Origin: Crambe crambe
Taxonomy: Eukaryota > Porifera > Demospongiae > Poecilosclerida > Crambeidae
DNA length: 64,000 bases
Assembly (NCBI GenBank): GCA_963924555.1
Contig: OZ004586.1
Span: 6,220,501 to 6,284,500 of the forward strand
Reading direction: 5' to 3'
Shown here: positions 23,597-36,600 of the stretch, in pieces
How positions within the stretch are numbered: the stretch's first letter is position 1
How the letters are laid out: every line of letters starts with the position of its first letter
Position numbers and translations under genes: made by a program
The notes under the pieces: generated by a model
What the model was told of the DNA's origin: nothing
Database searches by the model: none
Seen by the model: only the letters and a program-made list of their open reading frames with translations

Positions 23597-26500
23597 TTAT
23601 CCGGAGGGGGGATATTTATGCCAATCATTTAAATTTTTAACAAATGAATATATTGGAGTATTTAGCAAATATGCAAAAGCAAACATTTCGATATCAGTAC
23701 CCCAAGTGTTTATTTTGTCCATATTGGTTCTATTCAAGTAGTCATTAACACTTTTATAGCCATAGGTGCCCAAGAACCCAGGAATTCTTTGCAAGTGTTC
23801 TATTATGGCCAAACGTACAGCTACATGATGTCTTTGAGTTCCCGTTACTATGTGGGAAAGACACCGAAACAGACAATTGCCATCTGCTATAATTTTTTGC
23901 ATCTTATCTGGACGTGTCAGAATTACATTGGCACCACCCCGACTTAATCCATTTTTGCAATGATATGGAATATTTAGTACACCACATGCAACTTTTTGCC
24001 ACTCTTCGTCCACTGAATGGAATCTACACTCTGGCCACTCTTCCTGTAATATTATGTTTCCATCTATGTGATTGCTTGTGGGAATGCTGTTACTACTGCT
24101 ATGGTCTGCTTTCTTTTCATCTGGTTCATTGGGTTGAGGTGGGTTTGAATTTATCAAAGGTTCAACAGCAAGAACAACCTCATAATGAGCTTGTGGGTGT
24201 CTTAGATACAGGGAATTTGATGCTAAGTCTGTTTTCACTGTCTTGTCTACGCTGCTAGGTTTGAACCTATCCCAGGTGTCTCTTTGTGTGTCATAAGAGA
24301 ATATGCATGTTTTTAGTAAGTGGGCAAGGGTTAGTAATTCAATATCAGTGCCCCACACACCAGTTTTGTCCATTCCACTGCCCTGTATGTATTCCCCAAC
24401 AGTGGTGTATCTATCTTGAGAACGGCCCCTGATATGTCCTATAATAAGGGGAGCGATATCATGCATGTGCTGAATAATTTTTGTACGTAGCCTCTCATGT
24501 TGGGCTTGTGAACCCGTGATAATATAAGACAGAGATCGAAACATGCAATTTCTGTCTCCAACTATTGTCTTAATTTTATTCTTGTCTGGACAAGTGAGAG
24601 GCAAACTGCCACTACCTGGACTCGCTCCATTGCTTCTCTCAAACTGGAGACCAAGGGAGGCACAAGCATTGCGCTGCCATTGCTCATCGACTGAATGAAA
24701 TTTGAAAGGCCATACCCTTTGTTCCAGCTGAGAGTTGATAGAATTGGCTTTGATAGGGTTGTCAACCCTTCTCTTCTTAGCATTGGGCTCAATTTGTTCA
24801 GAAGTACCAGTAAGCTTGCACTTGGAGCGAGTTCTTGGTGCTGGCACATCATACAGAGGAAGGTCTTTTCTATACATTTCCCTCAGTCTATTGATTTCCA
24901 TGATGCTTTTCCTATTGACCCTGATTGAGTCTTTGTCCAGAGAAATTAGGTGCAACCCAAGAAGCGATTTCACCCTTGAGAGTGCTACGTAAGCCATGCC
25001 ATCAGCAAATACCTTGCTTGATAAGTCTATGATAGCACAATCCAAGGATAAACCTTGGCATTTGTGAATTGTAACTGCATAGGCAAGGATAAGGGGAAAT
25101 TGCTCACGGTAGACAAAGTAATTTTTCATCACCATGAACTTTGTCTTTACCTTTTCAATATCACATGGATCATTGATGTGGTCAAATTGAACAGAGATAC
25201 ATCTTGCTGAGATTGCTATAACTGTGCCAATGGCTCCATTGACCAAACCTGTTTCTATATCAATGTTACGTCTCAGCATGACACGTGCACCAACAGCTAG
25301 TTTCAGCACTGCTTCTAATCCTGCAGTGTTATTGCAGTCTTTGTTTAGTTTCTCTAGCTTCTCAGCTGCTTTCTTGTTCCACTTGCTTTTGCTCTTTGTT
25401 TCATCAACTTCGTCAGTGCACGATATTTTATATATTTCTGAGTCCAGGCTTCCAAGCATTTCATTGTTGACTTGGTCGCACTGCTCTCTGGTGGGGAAAA
25501 GACAGACAGGATTCATGTCTGAGTTCTTAAGATCACGAAAGAGTTCAGTCAGTAACACGTTCTTGGAGTGTGCATAGTGTTTCCTCAGTTGGAGAACCTC
25601 GCCTCACACTGTCCAGCATTTGTGAGAACTCCCTGTCTTTCTTTTGTCTCTCATTGATGGTGAGCTCATCGTATTTGATGGAACTTTTCCATATGTTCAC
25701 TGATGTCGTACAGCCAAGTTTGTGACATAGTGATTTTTTGGATATCATTTCAAACACAGGACTACCGTTAACAGGCTGCAACTGAAGCAAATCACCTACA
25801 AATATAACATTTTTCCCACCGAACCAACTGTGTCCACCAAATAGTTCCTCAAGTCTCAGGTGCATGTATGCAAGGTTGAGACTGGAAACCATGGACACTT
25901 CATCTACAATAATCATTTTGAGACCACGAAGCACGGTCTTCATTATTTTCTGTGAGGCTTTTGAAAGAGACCAGTAACCAGCCTCTTTGCCTTCATGTTC
26001 TATAGGCAATTGAAAGAGCCTATGGATGGTTACTCCACCAACATTGAAGGCAGCCAAACCAGTAGGTGCAGCAACTGCACACGTCAAATCATCAGACGTC
26101 CAAATGCCATCTATGAGCTGTTTCAGAGCTTCAATGAGAAACGATTTGCCAGTTCCTCCGACACCACTTATGAACATGCAAAGTGGTTCGAATTCACAAT
26201 TACATTCGTCAGCTTCATGCTGTATTTGATGAAGGAGGTGGTCCTTTACACGTTCAAAGATCCTCCTCTGATCAGAATTCAACATCATGACTCTTTCTTG
26301 TAAGGTGAGTTTATCAGGCTTTTTGGCGTTCATGTCCAATGCATCCAGCATTGCTGACTTTGCCTGACCTAGCAACTCTGGTTCGTCATGATCTTCCTTG
26401 TTGGTTCCCTCATTATCATTATTTGCCTCTCTTGCATCATTGATTTTCTTCAGAGCCTCCCGTGCTTTCAATATCTTCTGCAATCTAGAGTGATACTCTG

Positions 26501-29500
26501 AGCAGCTCTCATTGGAAGGTAAGAGGCGGTTGAATGCTTCCTCTGGTTTTTCATTCTCCTGGAGCAATTAAGGAAGCCTCATTTCTAAAGGGAACGAAAA
26601 GAAGTACGAGGAAAGTCTTCCCTCTCCTCTTCTTTGTTTGGATCATAGAGCTTGTGATTCACAAGTCTAGGTTTTGTCAGCCTCCTGTAAATCCTATCGC
26701 CATTACGATCCTTGCTGTACCAATCATAATTGGCTACAAAGTCATGCAGGCAGACGTCCTCCAGATCAGCTGGTCTTTTGGGATAGTGGGTATTGAAGAG
26801 GTCATCCTCAAAGATGTCCTCACTCTCTGGATTGTTGTCTGCAATTTCCTGCAACACACTATGGTTTTTCAACCTGCGACTTCTCTTGTGAGGCATCTTG
26901 ACACAGATCCACTTCACAGTGGTCGATTTTTCACATAGGTGATCACCTATTAATAAATCGCTGGCTTCATATAAGCCACATTCTCGAGAGCGGAGGGCTC
27001 TCACACCAAAGCTCCACAAACGACTGTAGACGCTCTTGTTATCACTTACCTCATTCCATACTTCCTGCAAGGTGCTTCTTTCAGCTTTGGTAACATAGGC
27101 AGTGACATAATAGCTGAGAGCCAAGGAGGACTCGGCCACAAACTGTATGTCAATGTTAGCCTTCCACAGCAACAAAAGAAGGGGATTATAATCATTCACC
27201 CTTGTCTCGGACTCTGTCCGTGGGAGCTGATAAATTTTTTGGCGCTTTTTGAGCTTTTCTTCCACACAATGTAGCACTGCATTTTCACAGGGCTCACGAG
27301 GAAAATTGAATTTGCAAGTGGTTGTATAGATAGGGTTGTATAGATAGAACCACACTTGACTCGTCGTCTGCAATAAGCACTGCACTTGTGCATTTGGTAT
27401 CTCGTGACCAGTGAATTCAGTTCAGGATTACTTTCCTTTTCTGGGATGTGGCAAGTAATTCTTTCCTGAATCCAGGCCAGGATTTTGTCTGGATCGTCCT
27501 TACCAATCACAGGTGCATCACGTATCCACAAAAGTACGTGGAAATGGGGAGCACCACGTGCTTGGTACTCTTTTTTCCAAAAGTAATGGTCTACACAGCC
27601 CAAAACCTCACCTTTGATCAACACTTTTTGGAAGAAAGCATGAAATTTGTGCGAAAACTGCCTAGAGACAGAAACAGGGTCCTCTGTGCATAGCTTTCCT
27701 ATATTGTAACTATCAGACACATCATTCAAAGACCTGAGATAGCTTACAATGTCATAAGATTCATACTCGGCACAGCTGAATGTGAGGAAGAGAGTTGGTG
27801 AACCGTATTCGCGTACCATACACCTCAGATCACTCTGCCGCACATACCAATACTGCTTTGTGCCACGGACTGACTGAAGCATAGTGGATAAATTGGATTC
27901 CAGGTGTTCGTCATTTGCTCCCACCTTGTCCAATAAGTTGCCAACGGTCATTGAGTGTGATTTTGAAGATTTCAGTAGGTTGTAAACACCCGCTGAAATT
28001 TCCCTCATTTCTTTCTGCCAAAGCAAGTAAAATATGTAGCGAGGCTCCTTTCTGAATCGAGGGTCTTTATTAAAGTGGCGGGACTTTATATATTCGCTGT
28101 GGGAAATTTTCACACTGCGAGGGTGATACTTTCCAAACTTTCCATCTGGGAAAAGTGTTGGAAAACACATAACATCAAGGAACTTTTGACGATTGTCTAA
28201 AGGTTCCTCCTCAACGTGCAAAAGCTTATACTGTTCTATGTCAGAATCAGTATTCAGCTTGTTGTTCAAATTTCTTATCGTGTAACATTGCAATCCAGAT
28301 ATGTCATTATCTGAAGCTTTCTCAAGCATAGTGCTAGAAGCGTTACTTACTACTTCTACGACTTCCTTGAGTGTTGTGTCTAGAGAACTGTCATCTACGT
28401 CTTTGTAAAGCCAGTTGATTTGTCTGAGCTTCTCTACAGCTCCCTTGATATCTTTGACATTCACAAGGCTGCGCCACACCATTTTGTTGGTGGTAGGCTT
28501 ACCATTGACTATGATATAGAGTTCAGGACTGGCTAGAGATGTAACTGGATGGTTAACCTGATCTAAAGTCTCTAGGGTCTTTCCCAGAGGCAAAGGAAAG
28601 AAGAACATTGTACCCTTGCATGCCTGTAATGAGTTGTATGTGGGTACTTTATTTGTGTAAGTGCCTAACCTAACAACAGTTTGATAACTTTTGGCACGTT
28701 GAATGAACTGCTTACTCAAGCAATCCAAATTTTTCAGCTCTTCTGGAATGGGAATCACCTCTAAACCATTGAGCACACAGCGTGGTGGCATTTTATCATG
28801 TTTCATACTAGATTTACAGTAGTTGCACATGAAATGTGTCTCATCTGCAGCTTGTTTGTTGTCTCTTAGCATGAACTGTTTCAGCGCAGGCCACACAGTG
28901 TCTCCCAATCTATTTGAGAAATTAACTTTGGTTACATTTCTGCGCTGATGTAGCTGCTGACAACTACAGCATGGATTTTGAGGATAGTCCTCAACTGCCT
29001 TTTGATACTCAGCTATTAGCCCAGCATGAGTGATCTGAAGATGCAATTCTAGATCTCTCCTTCTCAGGACTGAGTGTGCTGTTTCAGTAAGCTCATGAGT
29101 TGTTTCCACGTCATTACTCAAAAGAGAGTCAAAATCACCATCTAAATTGTTCATTAGAAAGGCAAAGTCACCAGACTTGAGTGCTTCATCAAGCTTAGAT
29201 ACGCTGCGCAGGCTATTAATAGCTACATACACAGCACGTATTAAAGAACGCAAAATAGGATAATGGGTGGCAGCTGATCTCAAAATCCTAAGTCTGCTTT
29301 TGCATTCTGTACCCATGTAACAAAGCAAGCTGTGCCCTTTAAGTTCTCTAGATTGACCACTTACAGCCTTACTATAATGGTAGTTTGGACAACTACCATC
29401 AATATTGTCCAAAACTCGTGACAGTTCATGAATCGGGTTCTCAAACTCTGACTTAAGATCAAGTATACTGCTCACTTCTGACTCAGTGAGAGGTTTGCAC

Positions 29501-30640
29501 TTTGAACTACATTTCCATGTATGTGCATGTGGGATATCACTACAAACAGTACTCTCAGAAACATTCTCTTCTTGCCTACATATCCCACTTTGGTCTATAG
29601 TCAAAATATCAGGTCTTTTTGCAAAGAGGTATGCAGAATCATAGAAGTAGGGCTCACTGTGAGCCGAGTGCAAACCCTCACCAAAGTCTGCCCTTCCTTT
29701 GATCTTAAGTCCATTTATATATCTGACAGCTTTGAGCAAGGCACCAACATATTGCTTGCGTATCTGTATAGCTTTGCATACTACTCTCTGCGCTGCCAGA
29801 TTAGAAATTGCAGTCTTGCGATTGCCTTTTGAAATCTTATTGCATGCACAGGTATGCTCCTTTTCAAAAGTGTCTATTAGGTTAGACAACAATCCAGTAT
29901 TGCGCATCAGATTTTTCTTTATCTTGTGCACATAAAAGAGTTTAGTCAGTGGCTTTGGTTCTGCTAATTCATACTTCCGTCTCTCATTAGCACAAATGTA
30001 GCCCCTGTTCTTAGCATAGTATTGCCTTGCTCTTTTAATAACAGCTTTTGCCTTCTTTGATTATCCAGCTTGAGCAGCAACTTTCCTTTCAGAGTTGGAT
30101 CTATAGTAGGCATGATTAGCTGCTTTGATTTTGTCACTGTTTTGTTGGTATCTTTTTCTCTTCAGAGAGCAGAGACGGTCTTTATTTTTTTGATAATGAG
30201 CATTCAGTTTAGATTTAATGGAAATTTCATGGTTTTGGTTGTATTCTTTCATTTTATATTTGAGGGCATCCTGATTCTTTTCATAATACTGTTTCGATTT
30301 TAATTTGATGTCATCTTTGTTCTTTTCATAATATTTGTTGAATTCAGATTTCCTAGCATCTTTGTTCTTTTCATAATGTAGTTTAAATTTAGATTTCATG
30401 GCGTCTTTGTTTTTTTTCATAATTTTGCTTAGATCTAGATTTTGCATCTTTGTTCTTTTCATAATTTTGTTTAGACTTAGATTTTATGGGATCTTTGTTC
30501 TTTTCATAATTGTGTTTAGATTTTGATTTCATGGTATCCCTGTGTTTATCATGGTACTGTTTCATTGTGGACTTTTCTGCAGCTTTATTCATTTCATACC
30601 TCTTTTTTCGCTGTGCCCTCTTTTTTTTTGCTGAAGCCAT
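23597..30640 (-). pseudogene. Helitron Rep/helicase-OTU gene, copy A, multiply broken
   Basis: This has the same gene as copy B, but broken. The breaks are a T-run frameshift at about 30410, a stop at 30061-30063, a 14-bp duplication at about 27319-27346, rearranged and lost bases at about 26566-26615, an 11-bp loss at about 25548, and a one-base loss at about 23605 that removes the end of the second OTU domain. The first OTU also has DRNC where copy B has DGNC. The Gln codon that is a stop in copy B is intact here (around 28420). The HUH motif HFHVLLW, Walker A GVGGTGKS and the DEVSM box are present. The copy is non-functional as a single protein. Confidence 0.9.
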
Positions 30641-32467
30641 AGTAATTATTAGTGTAGACAGATGTATAGGTTGTTTTTTTTATTATGTTATTTATCCAAT
30701 ATATATAGAGTAGTAGATAAAATTAATATGCCAATAAAATAATAATTAATAATAATAATATGCTGTATACTGTAGCTGAGTATTACACTACAGCTAGCAT
30801 TAAATATAAGTTTACAGAGCTAGCAATTTGCTGTAGCTAACTATTCAGCTAAGTGATAAGAGCTACAAAGGTAGCTGGTTAACACTAAGTAGTTGGCTAG
30901 CTCAGTATAAAGTTGACTTTTAACCAACTTGAATTTTGGTAAGATTTACCTAGGTATTTAGCTAGCTAGTTAGTTAGCTAGCAAAAATAGCTATAACAAT
31001 AGCTAATAAAAGAATAACAATAACTTATCTCGAGGACTTTGAAGAATAGCAAGTAGCTAGTTTAGCTCAGACGGTATCGATCCGGACGGTAGATTTTAGT
31101 CATGGTAACTGTACGTACGCATGCGCAATCTATTTAAGTTTAATGGCTGATTAGCTGTATAACTGTACTAAGGAAGCGGCTTTTTTTTCTGAGTGAACTA
31201 GAGGCTAAACTGATGGGATGTGGACCTGGTCCGAGTAAAATGGTATAAATTCATATATAGAAGATGGCCAAAGCGCGGCCCAATTTTACTCCAGATCGTG
31301 CCATTATGAAGAATATGATGATGATTAAGAACCTGAAGAATAAGAAATCATGAAAAAAGTGCGCTACTACTGTTTCTCCGTGTTGAGTATTTCAGCCTCC
31401 AAAATTCTCCTGCATGATAAGAATGTGCATAAAAGACAGGGTGAGCAGTTATAGCAGCTACAACTTACTGTTTTCTGAGAAAATCCAACTTCATTTTGTA
31501 TTAGTCCTATGGAGGGTCATAGGTCATCCCTACATAGAGAGCGCTTCCGCGCTCTCTGATATTATAATACAAGTAAGGGAAAAAACATTTAAAAAAAATG
31601 AAAGGTGATGTAGGGATGACAAAAAACAGTGTACAAAAAAATAAAGGAACAAGGGAAGAAATTGTGGAAAGAAAAAGGCTTGACTTATTATCATCCCTAC
31701 ATCAAGCCTATGAATGGAATTATTGTAGCTAATTGACATCTACCATAATAGCTACTGGCATCTGACTATAATATTGAAACCTCCTAATAGAGGCTCTCCT
31801 CTTTCAGAGGTGAAAATCTATTAGCAGTCACTCCACGTTTCAGGTTGTTGAGACTGTCCTTTCAGTACCTTTATCAGAGGTTGAATTGTGAGCACCAAGT
31901 ACATGCAGTGAAATGAGTGTGTACATTCAATTGTACCAGTGAGTTAAATGAATCATGAATTATGCAATTGTCCATAGTTATGCAGCCTTTTTGGTAATGA
32001 AATCAATTTAGTGGAAAAAATTGAATGAATTGATGGGAAGGTGTGATGACTGTACATATACTCCATGTAATCAGAGTATAGATAGGACATTATTGTACAG
32101 GAAGAGAAGGTGGAGGAAGAGTACAAGGTAGGGGAAGAGTATAATTATAGCTTGAATAGTCAAAGTAGCTAGCTAGCTAGCTACAATAATTCCATTCATA
32201 GGCTTGATGTAGGGATGATAATAAGTCAAGCCTTTTTCTTTCCACAATTTCTTCCCTTGTTCCTTTATTTTTTTGTACACTGTTTTTTGTCATCCCTACA
32301 TCACCTTTCATTTTTTTAAAATGTTTTTTCCCTTACTTGTTTTCTCTCTTTTTTTAAATTAAATTTTTAGCATTAGCTCCCCTGCTTAAGTCCTTGGTAG
32401 CTACATGTCAAAGGGTGGACTAGCTACATATATAAGATCATGAAACTTTGAGGAGACATAGCTATTA

Positions 32468-32890
32468 TTATGACAAATTGCTCCTTCCCCACATGCAGCT
32501 CATGTGGGGTATGAAATATAAATTTTGTACTTGGTAACCATGGACAATCGACCACACAGCATGCATTATAAGCATGGTGTGATTGATTGCCCCTCTGTTA
32601 AAGAGGAAAGTGGCAATTCGACTGTTTCGCTCTATTTGGAGCTCTTCAGCATGGTGCAACCAAGTACATAGAACACATTCAGGTTTATAAAATTGTCTCA
32701 GTACTCTTCTAATCACTGTCAGAGCAGTCAAGTTCTCTGCCCTCTGCTTTAATTCATATGTACAAGTTAAAATCAAAATGTTCGCACAATTAAATTTCAT
32801 TTTTGATAGAATAACTGAATCTGACATAATAATGCCTTGCATTTTTGCATGAATAGCCAGCTGCAAACCTTGACATGCATGACCCTCCAT
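32468..32890 (-). CDS. small frame conserved in both Helitron copies, doubtful gene (copy B)
   Basis: The counterpart of the frame at 22436-22858, differing at two residues. It lies about 700 bp past the stop of the large gene. It may simply be open by chance in 3' element sequence. Confidence 0.2.
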   Translation of the reverse strand: MEGHACQGLQLAIHAKMQGIIMSDSVILSKMKFNCANILILTCTYELKQRAENLTALTVIRRVLRQFYKPECVLCTWLHHAEELQIERNSRIATFLFNRGAINHTMLIMHAVWSIVHGYQVQNLYFIPHMSCMWGRSNLS

Positions 32891-33600
32891 AGGACTAATA
32901 GCTATAAAATGAAGTAGTTGGATTTTCTCAGGAAACAGTAAGATGTAGCTGCTATGACTGCTTACCCCGTATTCTTATAAAATATAATTTTGGAGCCTGA
33001 AAGATTAAACACTGAAGAACAGTAAAAATGCATTAGCTATAGCTGTAAACCCGAGTTACTTGATGTGCATGAGCACAAACGTTAAATGCGAAATAAATTT
33101 TGCACGAATGGTTTGATTTTAACTTGTACTGTATGTTACCATACAGTGGCACCAAGTTTTTTAGCCTGTGAGTCTGTGTTAAGTACTGTTGCCTATACAG
33201 AGAAAGGATCAGTGCTCGTTGGGACTTTTACATATATCCATATCCATACATATACAGTTAAACTGGAAGTGAATGACATCTGGCCTATGTGTTAATGTGC
33301 GCCAGTACACTATAATGATGCCATTCTTTATGCAACACCACCTTTTTACTTCCAGCTGTGTCCCAACATTTCAAGTGGCACCCCCCTGCACTGTTGTAAT
33401 CATTATCCTTCTCTACAGTACTTCTTCCTTCAATCATATAAATAAGCTGGGAAGTGCCATTGTGGTGTTGCTCCTGGTGCTTATACACAGCAGGCTATAC
33501 ATGATGATGCTGTATAACAACTGGCATAATTGCCAAGTATACTTTGTGATGTGCAATAAGTAGCACTGACACAATCATCATAGTGAAGGTATTCAAGTAA

Positions 33601-36600
33601 TTATAAGACTGAGCATACGACTTCAAAGTGTTCAGAATGAAATCTTATGTACATTGCCTTTTGTGTGACATCATCACATGTGACATCATCATACATGGTT
33701 AGATTTATCCGGGAGGGGGGATATTTATGCCAATCATTTAAATTTTTAACAAATGAATATATTGGAGTATTTAGCAAATGTGCAAAAGCAAACATTTCGA
33801 TATCAGTACCCCAAGTGTTTATTTTGTCCATATTGGTTCTATTCAAGTAGTCATTAACACTTTTATAGCCATAGGTGCCCAAGAACCCAGGAATTCTTTG
33901 CAAGTGTTCTATTATGGCCAAACGTACAGCTACATGATGTCTTTGAGTTCCCGTTACTATGTGGGAAAGACACCGAAACAGACAATTGCCATCTGCTATA
34001 ATTTTTTGCATCTTATCTGGACGTGTCAGAATTACATTGGCACCACCCCGACTTAATCCATTTTTGCAATGATATGGAATATTTAGTACACCACATGCAA
34101 CTTTTTGCCACTCTTCGTCCACTGAATGGAATCTACACTCTGGCCACTCTTCCTGTAATATTATGTTTCCATCTATGTGATTGCTTGTGGGAATGCTGTT
34201 ACCACTGCTATGGTCTGCTTTCTTTTCATCTGGTTCATTGGATTGAGGTGGGTTTGAATTTATCAAAGGTTCAACAGCAAGAACAACCTCATAATGAGCT
34301 TGTGGGTGTCTTAGATACAGGGAACTTGATGCTAAGTCTGTTTTCACTGTCTTGTCTATGCTGCTAGGTTTGAACCTATCCCAGGTGTCCCTTTGTGTGT
34401 CATAAGAGAATATGCATGTTTTTAGTAAGTGGGCAAGGGTTAGTAATTCTATATCAGTGCCCCACACACCAGTTTTGTCCATTCCACTGCCCTGTATGTA
34501 TTCCCCAACAGTGGTGTATCTATCTTGAGAACGGCCCCTGATATGTCCTATAATAAGGGGAGCGATATCATGCATGTGCTGAATAATTTTTGTACGTAGC
34601 CTCCCATGTTGGGCTTGTGAACCCGTGATAACATAAGACAGAGATCGAAACATGCAATTTCCGTCTCCAACTATTGTCTTAATTTTATTCTTGTCTGGAC
34701 AAGTGAGAGGCAAACTGCCACTACCTGGACTCGCTCCATTGCTTCTCTCAAACTGGAGACCAAGGGAGGCACAAGCATTGCGCTGCCATTGCTCATCGAC
34801 TGAATGAAATTTGAAAGGCCATACCCTTTGTTCCAGCTGAGAGTTGATAGGATTGGCTTTGATAGGGTTGTCAACCCTTCTCTTCTTAGCATTGGGCTCA
34901 ATTTGTTCAGAAGTACCAGTAAGCTTGCACTTGGAGCGAGTTCTTGGTGCTGGCACATCATACAGAGGAAGGTCTTTTCTATACATTTCCCTCAGTCTAT
35001 TGATTTCCATGATGCTTTTCCTATTGACCCTGATTGAGTCTTTGTCCAGAGAAATTAGGTGCAACCCAAGAAGCGATTTCACCCTTGAGAGTGCTACGTA
35101 AGCCATGCCATCAGCAAATACCTTGCTTGATAAGTCTATGATAGCACAATCCAAGGATAAACCTTGGCATTTGTGAATTGTAACTGCATAGGCAAGGATA
35201 AGGGGAAATTGCTCACGGTAGACAAAGTAATTTTTCATCACCATGAACTTTGTTTTTACCTTTTCAATATCACATGGATCATTGATGTGGTCAAATTGAA
35301 CAGAGATACATCTTGCTGAGATTGCTATAACTGTGCCAATGGCTCCATTGACCAAACCTGTTTCTATATCAATGTTACGTCTCAGCATGACACGTGCACC
35401 AACAGCTAGTTTCAGCACTGCTTCTAATCCTGCAGTGTTATTGCAGTCTTTGTTTAGTTTCTCTAGCTTCTCAGCTGCTTTCTTGTTCCACTTGCTTTTG
35501 CTCTTTGTTTCATCAACTTCGTCAGTGCACGATATTTTATATATTTCTGAGTCCAGGCTTCCAAGCATTTCATTGTTGACTTGGTCGCACTGCTCTCTGG
35601 TGGGGAAAAGACAGACAGGATTCATGTCTGAGTTCTTAAGATCACGAAAGAGTTCAGGTACAGAACGGTCAGTAACACGTTCTTGGAGTGTGCATAGTGT
35701 TTCCTCAGTTGGAGAACCTCGCCTCACACTGTCCAGCATTTGTGAGAACTCCCTGTCTTTCTTTTGTCTCTCATTGATGGTGAGCTCATCGTATTTGATG
35801 GAACTTTTCCATATGTTCACTGATGTTGTACAGCCAAGTTTGTGACATAGTGATTTTTTGGATATCATTTCAAACACAGGACTACCGTTAACAGGCTGCA
35901 ACTGAAGCAAATCACCTACAAATATAACATTTTTCCCACCGAACCAACTGTGTCCACCAAATAGTTCCTCAAGTCTCAGGTGCATGTATGCAAGGTTGAG
36001 ACTGGAAACCATGGACACTTCATCTACAATAATCATTTTGAGACCACGAAGCACGGTCTTCATTATTTTCTGTGAGGCTTTTGAAAGAGACCAGTAACCA
36101 GCCTCTTTGCCTTCATGTTCTATAGGCAATTGAAAGAGCCTATGGATGGTTACTCCACCAACATTGAAGGCAGCCAAACCAGTAGGTGCAGCAACTGCAC
36201 ACGTCAAATCATCAGACGTCCAAATGCCATCTATGAGCTGTTTCAGAGCTTCAATGAGAAACGATTTGCCAGTTCCTCCGACACCACTTATGAACATGCA
36301 AAGTGGTTCAAATTCACAATTACATTCGTCAGCTTCATGCTGTACTTGATGAAGGAGGTGGTCCTTTACACGTTCAAAGATCCTCCTCTGATCAGAATTC
36401 AACATCATGACTCTTTCTTGTAAGGTGAGTTTATCAGGCTTTTTGGCGTTCATGTGCAATGCATCCAGCATTGCTGACTTTGCCTGACCTAGCAACTCTG
36501 GTTCGTCATGATCTTCCTTGTTGGTTCCCTCATTATCATTATTTGCCTCTCTTGCATCATTGATTTTCTTCAGAGCCTCCCGTGCTTTCAATATCTTCTG

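Larger units (their letters stand above)
21530..31569 (-). mobile_element. Helitron-like element, copy A (degenerate)
   Basis: It starts CAAGTAAGGG and ends with the hairpin AGAGAGCGC/GCGCTCTCT followed by TGATATTATAATA. TGTAGGGATGAC lies near the left end and its inverse GTCATCCCTACA near the right end, giving asymmetric inverted termini. It abuts copy B directly, with no host sequence between. Relative to copy B it lacks about 75 bp near 22970 and carries several small indels. Confidence 0.85.

Noticed and set aside
31060..31110. TAGCTCAGACGGTATCGATCC resembling a tRNA D-arm start (also at 41180)
   Set aside because: No anticodon stem or T-arm follows at tRNA spacing; it is Helitron terminal sequence.
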